Origin: Pseudomonas taiwanensis DSM 21245
GTDB taxonomy: Bacteria; Pseudomonadota; Gammaproteobacteria; Pseudomonadales; Pseudomonadaceae
Length of the DNA stretch: 64,000 nucleotides
Assembly (NCBI RefSeq): GCF_000425785.1
Contig: NZ_KE384450.1
Coordinates: 344,545-408,544 of the forward strand
Direction: 5' to 3'
Shown here: one piece after another, positions 52,389-61,387 of the stretch
Numbering within the stretch: the first letter of the stretch is position 1
Layout: each line of letters starts with the position of its first letter
The notes under the pieces: model-generated
What the model was told of the DNA's origin: nothing
Seen by the model: the letters and a program-made list of their open reading frames with translations, nothing else
Database searches by the model: none
Translations under genes and position numbers: made by a program

Positions 52389-53198
52389 TTAGACTTCTAC
52401 AGGCGTGTCCGGGTGGTTGCCCCATTCGCTCCACGAACCGGCGTAAGCCTTGATGCGCGGGTAGCCAAGGGCTTTGGCCACCAGGTAGGTGAAACCGGAG
52501 CGGCGGTGGGTCTGGCAGTGGGTGATCACTTCCTTGTCCGGCGTGATGCCCAGGCTCTGGAGGACTTCGGCGATGTCCTTGCGGATGCGCAGGTGGTCGT
52601 TGAGGTCCATGCCTGCGGTCCACTCGAAGTTGATGGCCCCTGGAATGTGTCCGCCCTTGGCCGCCAGCACCTTCTCGCCAGAAAACTCTTGTGGGCCGCG
52701 GGCATCCCAGATCACCAGGTCGTCGGCATCCAGGCGGCTTTGCAGGTATTCGCGGGTGGCGGTGGGCTCCTGGTGCAGGTGCAGTCTCACCGATGTGCTG
52801 GCCGCGGCAGGCACGTCGGTGGACAGCTTGTCGGCCGGCCACGACTGGATACCGCCATTGAGGTAGTGGTAGGCCTTGTGACCAATCACATCCAGCAGCC
52901 AGATGAAGCGGCCGGCCCAGCCGCCCCCTTCATCGTCGTAGACCACATAGACGGCATCGTCGCGATGGCCGAGTTCGCCGAACAGCTTCTCCAGGTCAGT
53001 CAGGGCTGGCAGCAGGCCTGGCGCTGGCGGCTGGCCGAGCTGGGTGCGCTTGCCCTCGACGAAGCGTGCCCCGGGGATATGCCCGCTGACATAGCGGTTG
53101 GCGCTGCTCAGGTCGACCAGGATCAGTTGCGGCGAATTCAGGCGTGGCAACAGGTCCTCGGGTTCGATCACCAGGGGCAATCCGGAAAAGTCAGTCAT
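52389..53198 (-). CDS. Rhodanese-type sulfurtransferase (tandem domain)
   Basis: The 269-residue protein has two rhodanese domains. The N-terminal one is structural, and the C-terminal one carries the active Cys228 in the loop CQTHRRSG. The loop composition points to a thiosulfate or 3-mercaptopyruvate sulfurtransferase but does not decide between them. ATG 53198 with GGAG upstream begins MTDFSGLPLVIE; the much longer frame to 53720 runs into another gene and is rejected. It precedes psd with a nine-base gap. Confidence 0.88.
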   Translation of the reverse strand: MTDFSGLPLVIEPEDLLPRLNSPQLILVDLSSANRYVSGHIPGARFVEGKRTQLGQPPAPGLLPALTDLEKLFGELGHRDDAVYVVYDDEGGGWAGRFIWLLDVIGHKAYHYLNGGIQSWPADKLSTDVPAAASTSVRLHLHQEPTATREYLQSRLDADDLVIWDARGPQEFSGEKVLAAKGGHIPGAINFEWTAGMDLNDHLRIRKDIAEVLQSLGITPDKEVITHCQTHRRSGFTYLVAKALGYPRIKAYAGSWSEWGNHPDTPVEV

Positions 53199-53242
53199 CC
53201 ACGTTCTCCAGTGTGGAAAGAGGGGCGATTGTAGCGCAAGGC

Positions 53243-54778
53243 TCAGGCGTTGCGGGTGGCAAACACCGCCAGAGCACGCTCGATGCATTGCGCGGTCTTG
53301 CCGAAAGCTTGCACGCTGACATCGGCCAGTGGCTTGCCGCCCTGGTCGGCCACGGCCAGCATCAGCACCTGGTCGTTGACCGCCAGCGAACGCAGCAACA
53401 CATGCTCGCTGCGAAAGAACGCGCGCAGGGGGGGAGGCAGCAGTGCTGAGAACTGGGCATGGTTTTCGGGTGTCAGGCGCAGCTGGCCGGCCTTGCTGAC
53501 CAGCTTCTGCAACAGCCTGTTCTGAGCAACCGGCAAGGCGATCGCCGCCGCCTCCTTGGGCAGCCCGGCGGCTTGCTGGACGCGCAGCAGGTCGCTGGCC
53601 TTGTCCAGGGTCAACAGCAGGATGCGCTGCATGCCGCATGCCTGCAAGGCTTGGCGCGCCTGGTTGGACAAGTGCACGGCGTTGGTGAATGGGCTGGGTT
53701 GCGCGAGCATCTGCTCGCACAGCTTGCGCCAGGCGCCCAGGTCCTCGCGGGTAGGGGGCGGTGGTGCCAGCATGTCAGGGTGCGGGCGGCGCTGATGCCA
53801 TGGCCAGATAAGGGCTTCGGCAGGGTGGAACAGGGCATGCCTGGCGTGGCGGCGGGCGCTGGCGGCCGCCTGTTGGTGAACCTGTTGCTGCACGTCTTCC
53901 AGCGAAGTCTGCAGGTAGAGCGCGGTCAGTAACTGCCAGCGCAGTAGGTGCGGATTGTCCCAGCCGACCTGGGCCGCCAGCGCGAGGTTGTTGGCCAGCA
54001 GCACGGTGTTGGCCGGTTGATTGAACCAGCGGCTCAGGGCGGGCGCTTCGTCCAGGCGATGCTGCTGGCTCAGCAGGTCCTGATCGCGGGCGATGCTCAG
54101 GATCTGGCTCAGTTGCTCACGTTCTTCCAGCAGCAGGCGATAGCCTTGTGTCACCCATTGCGACAGGCGCCAGTGCTCGGCCACGGCTTGGCACAGCGCC
54201 AGGATGCGCACGCCAAACAGTTCGGACTCGACCTCTGCGGCCTCTTCGCCTTTGTGGATAACACGCAGCTCCCAGGCATCGAGCAGCTTCGGGTAGGCCA
54301 AGGCCATGGGCCACAAGGGCGACAGGAACAGCAGGCTGCCCCAGTGGATCTCTTGCCACAGCCGCGCCAGGCGGCTGGCGAACAGGCCGTTGGCCTGCTG
54401 CGAGGCGTGCTGGCTGATCAGCAGGAATTGGCGCAGCACGGGCGGGATATCGTCATCGGGCAGCGCGGGCAAGCGCATCAGCAGTTCCCGGGTGCGCCCC
54501 AGGCCCAGGCGATTGAGGGCGATTTCCAGGCTTTCGGCCGGTTCCGCCAGGCTGGCGTTGGCCGGGTGATTGGCCTCGCGCATCACTGACAGCACCAGGG
54601 CCGGGCTGTCCTGCATCAGTTCGGCAATGTCGCGCAGGGAGCGGCGGCTGTCGTTGATCGCCGACAATACTGTGTCATGGCTCTGCTTCGGCACCGGCAA
54701 TCGGACACTGTCCAGCAGTTTGATCCACGCGTCTAATGTACGCGGAGCCTGAGTAGGTACCTTAGTTTCAATTGGCAT
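53243..54778 (-). CDS. HDOD-domain protein
   Basis: The 511-residue cytoplasmic protein has an N-terminal HDOD domain (about residues 20-220), seen in SLRDIAELMQDSPALVLSVM and ALNRLGLGRTRELLMRLPA. A long helical middle and a C-terminal part with GAF-like character (MQRILLLTLDKASDLLRVQ) follow. HDOD proteins are signalling or stress proteins related to HD phosphohydrolases, without catalytic residues. It is divergent from motA, with only 130 bases between them. Its role is unknown. Confidence 0.82.
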   Translation of the reverse strand: MPIETKVPTQAPRTLDAWIKLLDSVRLPVPKQSHDTVLSAINDSRRSLRDIAELMQDSPALVLSVMREANHPANASLAEPAESLEIALNRLGLGRTRELLMRLPALPDDDIPPVLRQFLLISQHASQQANGLFASRLARLWQEIHWGSLLFLSPLWPMALAYPKLLDAWELRVIHKGEEAAEVESELFGVRILALCQAVAEHWRLSQWVTQGYRLLLEEREQLSQILSIARDQDLLSQQHRLDEAPALSRWFNQPANTVLLANNLALAAQVGWDNPHLLRWQLLTALYLQTSLEDVQQQVHQQAAASARRHARHALFHPAEALIWPWHQRRPHPDMLAPPPPTREDLGAWRKLCEQMLAQPSPFTNAVHLSNQARQALQACGMQRILLLTLDKASDLLRVQQAAGLPKEAAAIALPVAQNRLLQKLVSKAGQLRLTPENHAQFSALLPPPLRAFFRSEHVLLRSLAVNDQVLMLAVADQGGKPLADVSVQAFGKTAQCIERALAVFATRNA

Positions 54779-54817
54779 TTTGACATCAGTCCGAACTGGC
54801 TTTTCGCATTGAGTGGC

Positions 54818-54844
54818 TATAGTCTGGCGCAGTTCTGCCGATAA
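54818..54844 (+). promoter_or_regulatory. FliA (sigma-28) promoter of motAB
   Basis: TATA (54818-54821), then exactly 15 bases, then GCCGATAA (54837-54844). The flagellar sigma-28 consensus is TAAA-N15-GCCGATAA, so the -10 is perfect and the -35 has one mismatch. It lies 64 bases before the motA start. Confidence 0.8.
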
Positions 54845-54908
54845 GTAGAAGAAGAGTTTTAAGGCTCCCGTCCCTCATCCTGACCACGACTGCAAGTGCT
54901 TTGAACCT

Positions 54909-55760
54909 ATGGCTAAAATTATCGGCATCATCGTCGTATTCGCGAGCGTGCTCGGCGGGTACGTGCTTTCCCACGGCAAGATCGCGGCACTGATCCAGCC
55001 GTTCGAAGTGCTGATCATCGGTGGGGCGGCCTTCGGCGCCTTCATGCAGGCCAACCCTGGTTACATGACCATGCATGTAATCAAGAAGTCGCTGAAGATG
55101 TTTGGCTCGCGTTTTACCCATACCTTCTACTTGGAGGTGCTGGGCCTGGTGTACGAAATCCTCAACAAGAGCCGTCGCGAAGGCATGATGGCCATCGAGA
55201 GCGATATCGAGGATGCAGCGGCCAGCCCGATCTTCGCAAAATACCCCGCAGTGCTTGGCGATGAGCGCATGACCGCGTTCATCTGCGACTACTTGCGCAT
55301 CATGTCCACCGGCAACATGGCGCCCCACGAGCTGGAAGGGCTGTTCGACATGGAGCTGCTGAGCATGAAGGAAGAGCTCGAGCACCCATCCCATGCGGTC
55401 AACGGCATCGCCGACGGCATGCCCGGTTTCGGTATCGTCGCGGCGGTACTGGGTATCGTGGTGACCATGGCTTCGCTGGGTGATGGCGACCAGAAATCGA
55501 TCGGTCTGCACGTGGGTGCGGCGCTGGTCGGTACCTTCTTCGGTATTCTGGCGGCCTATGGTTTCTTCGGCCCACTGGCCAAGTGCCTGGAGCACGATGC
55601 CAAGGAAGAACTCAACCTCTACGAGGCGATCAAGGCCTCGCTGGTGGCCTCGGCCTCTGGTATGCCGCCTTCGCTGGCCGTCGAGTTCGGTCGCAAGGTG
55701 CTGTATCCGAAGCATCGTCCGAGCTTTGCCGAATTGGAACAAGCGGTTCGCGGTCGCTGA
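54909..55760 (+). CDS. motA: Flagellar stator protein MotA
   Basis: MotA forms the outer ring of the proton-driven flagellar stator. The 283-residue protein has two N-terminal helices (about 1-50), a large cytoplasmic loop that contacts FliG, with Arg and Glu residues in NKSRREGMMAIE, and two more helices (about 170-220). The C-terminus is family-typical (GRKVLYPKHRPSFAELEQ). It is followed after three bases by motB and preceded by a sigma-28 promoter. Confidence 0.96.
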   Translation: MAKIIGIIVVFASVLGGYVLSHGKIAALIQPFEVLIIGGAAFGAFMQANPGYMTMHVIKKSLKMFGSRFTHTFYLEVLGLVYEILNKSRREGMMAIESDIEDAAASPIFAKYPAVLGDERMTAFICDYLRIMSTGNMAPHELEGLFDMELLSMKEELEHPSHAVNGIADGMPGFGIVAAVLGIVVTMASLGDGDQKSIGLHVGAALVGTFFGILAAYGFFGPLAKCLEHDAKEELNLYEAIKASLVASASGMPPSLAVEFGRKVLYPKHRPSFAELEQAVRGR

Positions 55761-55763
55761 GTC

Positions 55764-56786
55764 ATGGAAAACAACCAGCCGATAATCATCAAGCGCGTCA
55801 AGCGCTACGGCGGCGGTCACCATGGCGGCGCCTGGAAGATCGCCTTCGCCGACTTCGCCACGGCGATGATGGCGTTCTTCCTGGTGTTGTGGTTGCTGTC
55901 TACCGCCACGCCCGAGCAGAAACTCGCCATCGCCGGTTATTTCAAGGACCCGATCGGATTCACCGAAAGCGGCACACCCTTCATCATCGACTTGGGTGGT
56001 TCGCCGCAGTTGGCTCCGGAAAAGACCATCAACCCGGAGCAAAAATCCGAGCCTACACCTGATACCAGCATTCAGCTGAACGAAGACCAGGTGCAAACCA
56101 TGGCCGAGCAGGTGGAGCGCGAGCGCCTCGAACTGCTGCTGCAGGAGTTGCAGAACAAAGTCGAGGAGAACCCGCAGCTGCAGAAGTTCAAGGACCAGAT
56201 TCTCTTCGAGATCACCCAGGACGGCTTGCGTATCCAGATCATGGACGCCGAGAACCGCCCGATGTTCGACCTGGGCAGCGCACGCCTGCAGCCGTACTTC
56301 GAAGATATCCTGCTGGCCATGGCTGACACCATCAAGGCGGTGCCTAACAAGATCAGCATCAGCGGTCACACCGATGCCAAGCCTTATGCCGGTACCGGCG
56401 AGTTCGGCAACTGGGAGCTTTCGGCCAACCGAGCCAATGCGGCGCGCCGTGCACTTGTCGCAGGCGGCTACCCGGATGAGCAGGTGGCGCGGGTAGTAGG
56501 CTATGCCTCATCGTCGCTGTTCGATCGCAAGAACCCGTTCAACCCGGTCAACCGGCGTATCGACATCATCGTGCTGACGAAAAAGGCCCAGCGCACCATC
56601 GAGGGTGAGCAAGGTACACCGGAGACGCCGCCTGCCGAGACGCCCGCGCCCGCAGCGCCTGGAGCACCCGGAGCATCGGCGGCGCCGGCGCCGACCGAGG
56701 CACCGATGCAGCCGCGTGAGCTACGGCAGAAGCTGAACATCTTCGAAGACGGTGTGTTGAAGATGGACGAGGCCAAGGACCAGTAG
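55764..56786 (+). CDS. motB: Flagellar stator protein MotB
   Basis: MotB is the peptidoglycan-anchored stator subunit. The 340-residue protein has one membrane helix (about residues 26-48) with the proton-carrying Asp30 in AFADFATAMMAFF, a plug region, and an OmpA-like domain (about 160-270) with SGHTDAKPYAG and NRRIDIIVL. The last 70 residues are Pro/Ala-rich, a lineage feature. A GGGCCGC/GCGGCCC hairpin follows at about 56794-56810. Confidence 0.96.
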   Translation: MENNQPIIIKRVKRYGGGHHGGAWKIAFADFATAMMAFFLVLWLLSTATPEQKLAIAGYFKDPIGFTESGTPFIIDLGGSPQLAPEKTINPEQKSEPTPDTSIQLNEDQVQTMAEQVERERLELLLQELQNKVEENPQLQKFKDQILFEITQDGLRIQIMDAENRPMFDLGSARLQPYFEDILLAMADTIKAVPNKISISGHTDAKPYAGTGEFGNWELSANRANAARRALVAGGYPDEQVARVVGYASSSLFDRKNPFNPVNRRIDIIVLTKKAQRTIEGEQGTPETPPAETPAPAAPGAPGASAAPAPTEAPMQPRELRQKLNIFEDGVLKMDEAKDQ

Positions 56787-56821
56787 CCGGTCAGGGCCGC
56801 TTTGCGGCCCATTGCCGAGGC

Positions 56822-57853
56822 TCAGTAACTGTCTTCGGGCAAACTGGCGATGATCGAGCGGTAGCTGTTCATCCGCTGCTGCTTGATGCGCCCATCCTCC
56901 AGCGCCTTGAGCAGTGCGCAACCCGGCTCGCGATCATGCTTGCAGTCGCGGAAGCGGCACGTCCCGAACAGGTCGCGAAACTCGATGAATCCATCCTCGA
57001 CATCGTTGCGGCTGACGTGACCCAGGCCGAACTCACGGATCCCCGGTGAGTCGATCAGGTCGCCGCCGTTGGGGAAGTGGTACAGCCGTGCGGTAGTGGT
57101 GGTGTGGGTGCCTTGGCCCGACCACTCCGACAGATCGCCGACGCGGGTGCTGGCCTCGGGCAGCAGGCTGTTGACCAGCGAAGACTTGCCAACCCCGGAT
57201 TGACCGACGAACACGCTGATGTGCTCGTTCAGCATCTGCTGCAGGCGTTGCATGCCATCGCCGTGATGCGCCGAAACCTCAAGCAGCGGGTAGCCCAGGT
57301 CGCGGTAGACCTCGAGCAGGGCATGCAGCGCCGGGCCGTTCTCTTCGTTGATGAGGTCGGCCTTGTTCAGCAGCAGCAGCGGGCGAATACCGGCGTGCTC
57401 GGCGGCCACCAGGTAGCGGTCGATCAGGTTGGGGTGCGGTTCGGGCGCCGGGGCGAAGACGATCACGATCAAGTCGACGTTGGCCGCCACCGGTTTGAGC
57501 TGGCCATGGTTGTTCGGTCGGCACAGCTCGGTACTGCGGGGCATCTGCGCGACGATCACGCCGATGCCTTGGTTGCCTGCACGCCAGACTACGCGGTCGC
57601 CGGTCACCAGCGCTGGCAGGTTGGCCCGCAGGTGGCAGCGAAACACCTGGCCGGCAACCTCGCCGTCCTGGGCCTCGACCTCGACTTGTACGCCGAAGTG
57701 GGCGATCACCAGGCCCAATTGCTCCGGCCCCAGGTCGCCGCCCTCCAGCTCCTGCAGGACATGCTGCTCGCGTTTGGCGGCGCGAGCGGCGCGCTCGTTC
57801 TGGATTTTTTCGATGCGCCAGTTCTGGCGGCGGTTGAGCTGGCGTTTGGCCAT
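56822..57853 (-). CDS. rsgA: Ribosome small-subunit GTPase RsgA
   Basis: RsgA assists late maturation of the 30S subunit and leaves with GTP hydrolysis. The 343-residue protein has a basic N-terminus, an OB-fold (about 40-110), a circularly permuted GTPase with NKAD first and then GQSGVGKS at 217-224, and a C-terminal zinc segment (GTCRFRDCKHDREPGC). ATG 57853 begins MAKRQLNRRQNWRIEK. It is divergent from orn. Confidence 0.95.
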   Translation of the reverse strand: MAKRQLNRRQNWRIEKIQNERAARAAKREQHVLQELEGGDLGPEQLGLVIAHFGVQVEVEAQDGEVAGQVFRCHLRANLPALVTGDRVVWRAGNQGIGVIVAQMPRSTELCRPNNHGQLKPVAANVDLIVIVFAPAPEPHPNLIDRYLVAAEHAGIRPLLLLNKADLINEENGPALHALLEVYRDLGYPLLEVSAHHGDGMQRLQQMLNEHISVFVGQSGVGKSSLVNSLLPEASTRVGDLSEWSGQGTHTTTTARLYHFPNGGDLIDSPGIREFGLGHVSRNDVEDGFIEFRDLFGTCRFRDCKHDREPGCALLKALEDGRIKQQRMNSYRSIIASLPEDSY

Positions 57854-57999
57854 GAAGGTTCCGTGTTGGCGGTGCACAAAAGAAAACGGCACGCAGTTTA
57901 GCATGCCGGGCGACGGACCATTCTCGTTACCTTTGCGCTTCGAATGCATCGGTCAGCCCCGCTAGGCTACTATGACGGCCTATACGAGGAGCCCCTTTC

Positions 58000-58542
58000 A
58001 TGCAGAACCCACAGAACCTGATCTGGATCGATCTGGAAATGACCGGCCTGGATCCGGACAACGACGTCATCATCGAGATGGCCACCATCGTTACCGACAG
58101 CGACCTGAACACCTTGGCCGAAGGCCCAGTGATCGCCATCCACCACAGTGACGAAGTGCTGGCGCGCATGGACGAATGGAACACTCGCACCCACGGTGCC
58201 TCGGGGCTGACCCAGCGCGTGCGCGAGAGCAGTATCAGCATGGCCGAGGCCGAGGCGCAGACCATCGCTTTCCTCGAACAGTGGGTGCCCAAAGGCAAGT
58301 CGCCGATCTGCGGCAACAGCATCTGTCAGGACCGCCGTTTCCTTTACCGGCACATGCGCGAGCTGGAAAACTACTTCCACTACCGCAACCTTGACGTCTC
58401 GACCCTCAAGGAGTTGGCCGCACGCTGGGCGCCTAACGTGCGCGACAGCTTCAAGAAGGGCGGAACCCATCTGGCGCTGGACGATATCCGCGAATCGATC
58501 GCCGAATTGCGCCACTATCGCGAGCACTTCATCAAGGTTTGA
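58000..58542 (+). CDS. orn: Oligoribonuclease Orn
   Basis: Orn is the essential 3'-5' exonuclease that degrades dinucleotides, including pGpG from c-di-GMP turnover. The 180-residue protein shows the DEDDh motifs: WIDLEMTGLD, NSICQDRRFLYRHM, and HLALDDIRESI with its His and Asp. GAGGAG lies upstream of the ATG. A strong terminator follows. Confidence 0.97.
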   Translation: MQNPQNLIWIDLEMTGLDPDNDVIIEMATIVTDSDLNTLAEGPVIAIHHSDEVLARMDEWNTRTHGASGLTQRVRESSISMAEAEAQTIAFLEQWVPKGKSPICGNSICQDRRFLYRHMRELENYFHYRNLDVSTLKELAARWAPNVRDSFKKGGTHLALDDIRESIAELRHYREHFIKV

Positions 58543-58547
58543 GCCGT

Positions 58548-58580
58548 GAGGGTGCAGATATTGTCTGCACGCCCTCTTTT
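58548..58580 (+). terminator. Rho-independent terminator of orn
   Basis: GAGGGTGCAGA and TCTGCACGCCCTC form a long stem with a single-side bulge, followed by TTTT. Confidence 0.85.
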
Positions 58581-58633
58581 GGTGCCCTTGGCAACTGGTT
58601 AGACTGCGCGCCTTTTTCGCAGGGACCTGCACC

Positions 58634-59245
58634 ATGTTGTTGATGCTCTATCTCATTGCCATCACCGCAGAAGCCATGACCGGCGCCTTGTCCGCCGGTC
58701 GACGTGGCATGGACTGGTTTGGCGTGGTGCTGATCGCCTGCGTCACGGCCCTTGGGGGCGGCTCGGTGCGTGATGTCTTGCTCGGCCATTATCCGTTGAC
58801 CTGGGTGAAGCACCCGGAGTACCTGGTGCTGACCAGCTGCGCTGCGCTGCTGACGATTTTCATCGCGCCGATGATGCGTCGCCTGCGCTCGTTGTTCCTG
58901 GTGCTCGATGCGCTGGGGCTGGTGGCCTTTACCCTGATTGGCTGCATGACGGCGCTGGAGATGGGGCAGGGGATGCTGGTGGCCTCGATCAGCGGAGTGA
59001 TCACCGGGGTGTTTGGCGGGATCTTGCGGGATATCTTCTGCAACGATATTCCGCTGGTGTTCCGTCGGGAGCTGTATGCCAGTGTGTCGTTCGCGGCGGC
59101 TTGGTTCTACCTGGGGTGCGTGCATTTCCAGGTGCCAGCGGAGCAGGCCATGCTACTGACCTTGTTCGGTGGGTTCCTGTTGCGCTTGCTGGCAATCAGG
59201 TTCCATTGGGAAATGCCCAAGTTTCACTATAACGACCAGCAGTAA
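58634..59245 (+). CDS. TRIC/UPF0126-family membrane protein
   Basis: The 203-residue protein has seven hydrophobic helices in two similar halves. Each half carries a GGGxxRD-type turn (ALGGGSVRDVLLG and TGVFGGILRDIF), the signature of prokaryotic TRIC-like channels (older name UPF0126, YicG). These are proposed cation-permeable trimers, but the transported species in bacteria is unsettled. It stands alone between orn and queG. Confidence 0.85.
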   Translation: MLLMLYLIAITAEAMTGALSAGRRGMDWFGVVLIACVTALGGGSVRDVLLGHYPLTWVKHPEYLVLTSCAALLTIFIAPMMRRLRSLFLVLDALGLVAFTLIGCMTALEMGQGMLVASISGVITGVFGGILRDIFCNDIPLVFRRELYASVSFAAAWFYLGCVHFQVPAEQAMLLTLFGGFLLRLLAIRFHWEMPKFHYNDQQ

Positions 59246-59291
59246 GAGCGGGCTGCGACGGGCAGTAATGCCAGTGGTTCGAATGGGCCTG

Positions 59292-59350
59292 AGATCGCGG
59301 TAGGCGCGAGCGTTGCTCGCGATACGCCCGCGCGGGCGGCGCTCGATCTC
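59292..59350 (-). repeat. REP-type element between the TRIC-like gene and queG
   Basis: This is related to the 50-bp arms at 5921-5970 and 6096-6145, sharing GCTCGCGAT and the CGCGCGGGCGGCGCTCGATCTC end but with several substitutions. The rest of the 151-base gap shows nothing. Confidence 0.75.
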
Positions 59351-59396
59351 CCACGCACTGAACGCTGCGAGACGACCCCGCCAGCTTCGACCTCCT

Positions 59397-60461
59397 CTAC
59401 AGCGCTCCATGCCGCCCCAGCGCCCATTCCACGTGCTCGCGCACCAGCGCCGAAGGGTCGTCCCGGCGCGCCTTCAACGCTTCCAGCACCGGAATCGTCG
59501 TCGGCGCATTGCCCAACCCCACCGCCAGGTTGCGCAGCCAGCGCTCGTACCCGGCGCGGCGCAATGGCCCTCCTTCGGTCTTGCGCAGGAAGGTCCTCTC
59601 GTCCCACAGGAACATCTCGGCCAGTTCGCTGTTCTCCAGCCCGTGTCGAGGCATGAAGTCGTCCTCGCGGGTGTGGCTGGCGAATCGGTTCCACGGGCAG
59701 ACGATCTGGCAGTCGTCGCAACCGAATACCCGGTTGCCGATCATCGCGCGCAGTTCCACCGGAATGGCACCCTTGAGCTCGATGGTCAGGTAGGAGATAC
59801 AGCGCCTGGCATCCAGCACGTAGGGCCCCACGAACGCCTGGGTCGGACAGATGTCCAGGCATGCCTGGCAGCGTCCGCAGTGCTCGCTGGTGTGGGCTTC
59901 GTCCACCGGTAACGGCAGGTCGACGAACAGTTCGGCGAGGAAGAAGTAGCTTCCGGCCTTGCGGTTGAGCAGCAGGGTGTTCTTGCCAATCCAGCCAAGC
60001 CCGGCCTGTTCGGCAATGGCCTTTTCCAGCACCGGGGCACTGTCGACGAAGGCGCGATAGCCGAAGGGGCCGATCACCTCCTGGATGCGGTCGGCCAGAT
60101 GCTGCACGCGCTTGCGCACCAGCTTGTGGTAGTCGCGGCCCAGGGCGTAGCGCGAGACGTAGGCTTTTTCCGGCTGGGCCAGGCGCTGGGCCATCTGGGT
60201 ATCGCCGGGCAGGTAGTCCATGCGCAGCGACACCACCCGAAGGGTGCCAGGAATCAGCTGGTCGGGGTGCGAGCGCTTGCTGCCGTGGGTCGCCAGGTAG
60301 TCCATCTCGCCCTGGTAGCCTGCATCCAGCCAGCGCCGCAGGTGCTGTTCGTGCTCGCCAAGGTCGACGCCGGCGATGCCAACGTGGGCAAAACCGAGTT
60401 CGCGGCCGAAATCCTTGATCGATTGGGCCAGTGCGGCGAGGTCAGGTGTGGAGACAGGCAT
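59397..60461 (-). CDS. queG: Epoxyqueuosine reductase QueG
   Basis: QueG uses cobalamin and two 4Fe-4S clusters to reduce epoxyqueuosine to queuosine in tRNA. The 354-residue protein has ferredoxin-like clusters in CGRCQACLDICP (Cys195, 198, 201, 205) and CDDCQIVCPW, and the N-terminal substrate region MDYLATHGSKRSHP. ATG 60461 begins MPVSTPDLAALAQ; the frame to 60608 would overlap the divergent nnrD gene. Confidence 0.95.
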   Translation of the reverse strand: MPVSTPDLAALAQSIKDFGRELGFAHVGIAGVDLGEHEQHLRRWLDAGYQGEMDYLATHGSKRSHPDQLIPGTLRVVSLRMDYLPGDTQMAQRLAQPEKAYVSRYALGRDYHKLVRKRVQHLADRIQEVIGPFGYRAFVDSAPVLEKAIAEQAGLGWIGKNTLLLNRKAGSYFFLAELFVDLPLPVDEAHTSEHCGRCQACLDICPTQAFVGPYVLDARRCISYLTIELKGAIPVELRAMIGNRVFGCDDCQIVCPWNRFASHTREDDFMPRHGLENSELAEMFLWDERTFLRKTEGGPLRRAGYERWLRNLAVGLGNAPTTIPVLEALKARRDDPSALVREHVEWALGRHGAL

Positions 60462-60492
60462 GGATGGGTAAGGCAATACAGGCTCAGGTGCG

Positions 60493-60498
60493 TATAAT
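60493..60498 (+). promoter_or_regulatory. Possible -10 box of the nnrD operon
   Basis: A TATAAT lies 29 bases before the nnrD start in the short queG-nnrD gap. The -35 hexamer is not convincing. Confidence 0.4.
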
Positions 60499-60526
60499 TC
60501 TGCCAGACATTGGAGCCTTTGACCCC

Positions 60527-61387
60527 ATGCCCCAGACCAAACAACCCGGCAATGCCCCGCTGCGACTCGACCGCGAGACCGTCGCGGGCCTGCCTGCACG
60601 TTCTGCACAGGCTCACAAAGGCGATTTTGGCCACGTGCTGGTGGTGGGCGGCGACCTCGGCACCGGGGGCGCCGTGTTGCTCAGTGCCGAGGCGGCATTG
60701 CGCTGTGGTGCCGGGCTGGTCAGTGTGGCCACCCGTCCCGAGCACGTTGCAGCGGGCCTGGCTCGGCTGCCCGAGGTGATGTGCCTTGGGGTGAGTTCGG
60801 CGAACCAACTGGTGAGCGTGCTGGAGCGGGCGTCGGTGCTGGTTGTCGGCCCAGGCCTCGGGCAGGCTGCCTGGGGACGCAGCCTGCTGTCTGCGGTAGC
60901 CAATGCCGATCAACCTCAGGTGTGGGATGCCGATGCCCTGAATCTGCTGGCACGCACGCCTTTGGCCTTGCCCAGCGGGAGCATCCTTACCCCACACCCT
61001 GGTGAGGCTGCGCGTCTGCTGGGTATTTCCACCGAGGCGGTGCAGGCGGATCGACCTGGGGCGGCGCGTAAGCTGGCTCGCCGCTATGCCAGTGTGTGCG
61101 TGCTCAAGGGGGCGGGCTCACTGGTAGCCGACCCATCAGGGCGGTTGGCATTGTGTGAGCGTGGTCATCCGGCGATGGCCGGAGCAGGCCTCGGCGATGT
61201 GTTGACCGGCGTGCTGGGGGCATTGCTGGCCCAGGGGCAGGATGCTTGGCGTGCAGCCTGCCTCGGCGTATGGCTGCATGCTTGCGCGGGTGAGCGTCTG
61301 GGCGTCGAAGGTAGAGGCTTGGCGGCCAGTGATCTGGCGCCGGTCATTCGTGAGTTGTTGGAGGAGCATTCTGCGTGTCAGGCATAA
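60527..61387 (+). CDS. nnrD: ADP-dependent NAD(P)H-hydrate dehydratase
   Basis: This enzyme repairs hydrated NAD(P)H using ADP or ATP. The 286-residue protein has only the ribokinase-like domain: HVLVVGGDLGTGGAV, LTPHPGEAARLLG and MAGAGLGDVLTGVLGALL. The epimerase (YjeF N-terminal) domain, fused in E. coli Nnr, is absent here; it may be encoded elsewhere or be missing. It overlaps tsaE by 13 bases, starting the nnrD-tsaE-amiB-mutL operon. Confidence 0.9.
   Translation: MPQTKQPGNAPLRLDRETVAGLPARSAQAHKGDFGHVLVVGGDLGTGGAVLLSAEAALRCGAGLVSVATRPEHVAAGLARLPEVMCLGVSSANQLVSVLERASVLVVGPGLGQAAWGRSLLSAVANADQPQVWDADALNLLARTPLALPSGSILTPHPGEAARLLGISTEAVQADRPGAARKLARRYASVCVLKGAGSLVADPSGRLALCERGHPAMAGAGLGDVLTGVLGALLAQGQDAWRAACLGVWLHACAGERLGVEGRGLAASDLAPVIRELLEEHSACQA

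Noticed and set aside
53199..53720. N-terminal extension of the sulfurtransferase to 443 residues
   Set aside because: It overlaps the HDOD gene in another frame and has no domain content; ATG 53198 with GGAG gives the family length.
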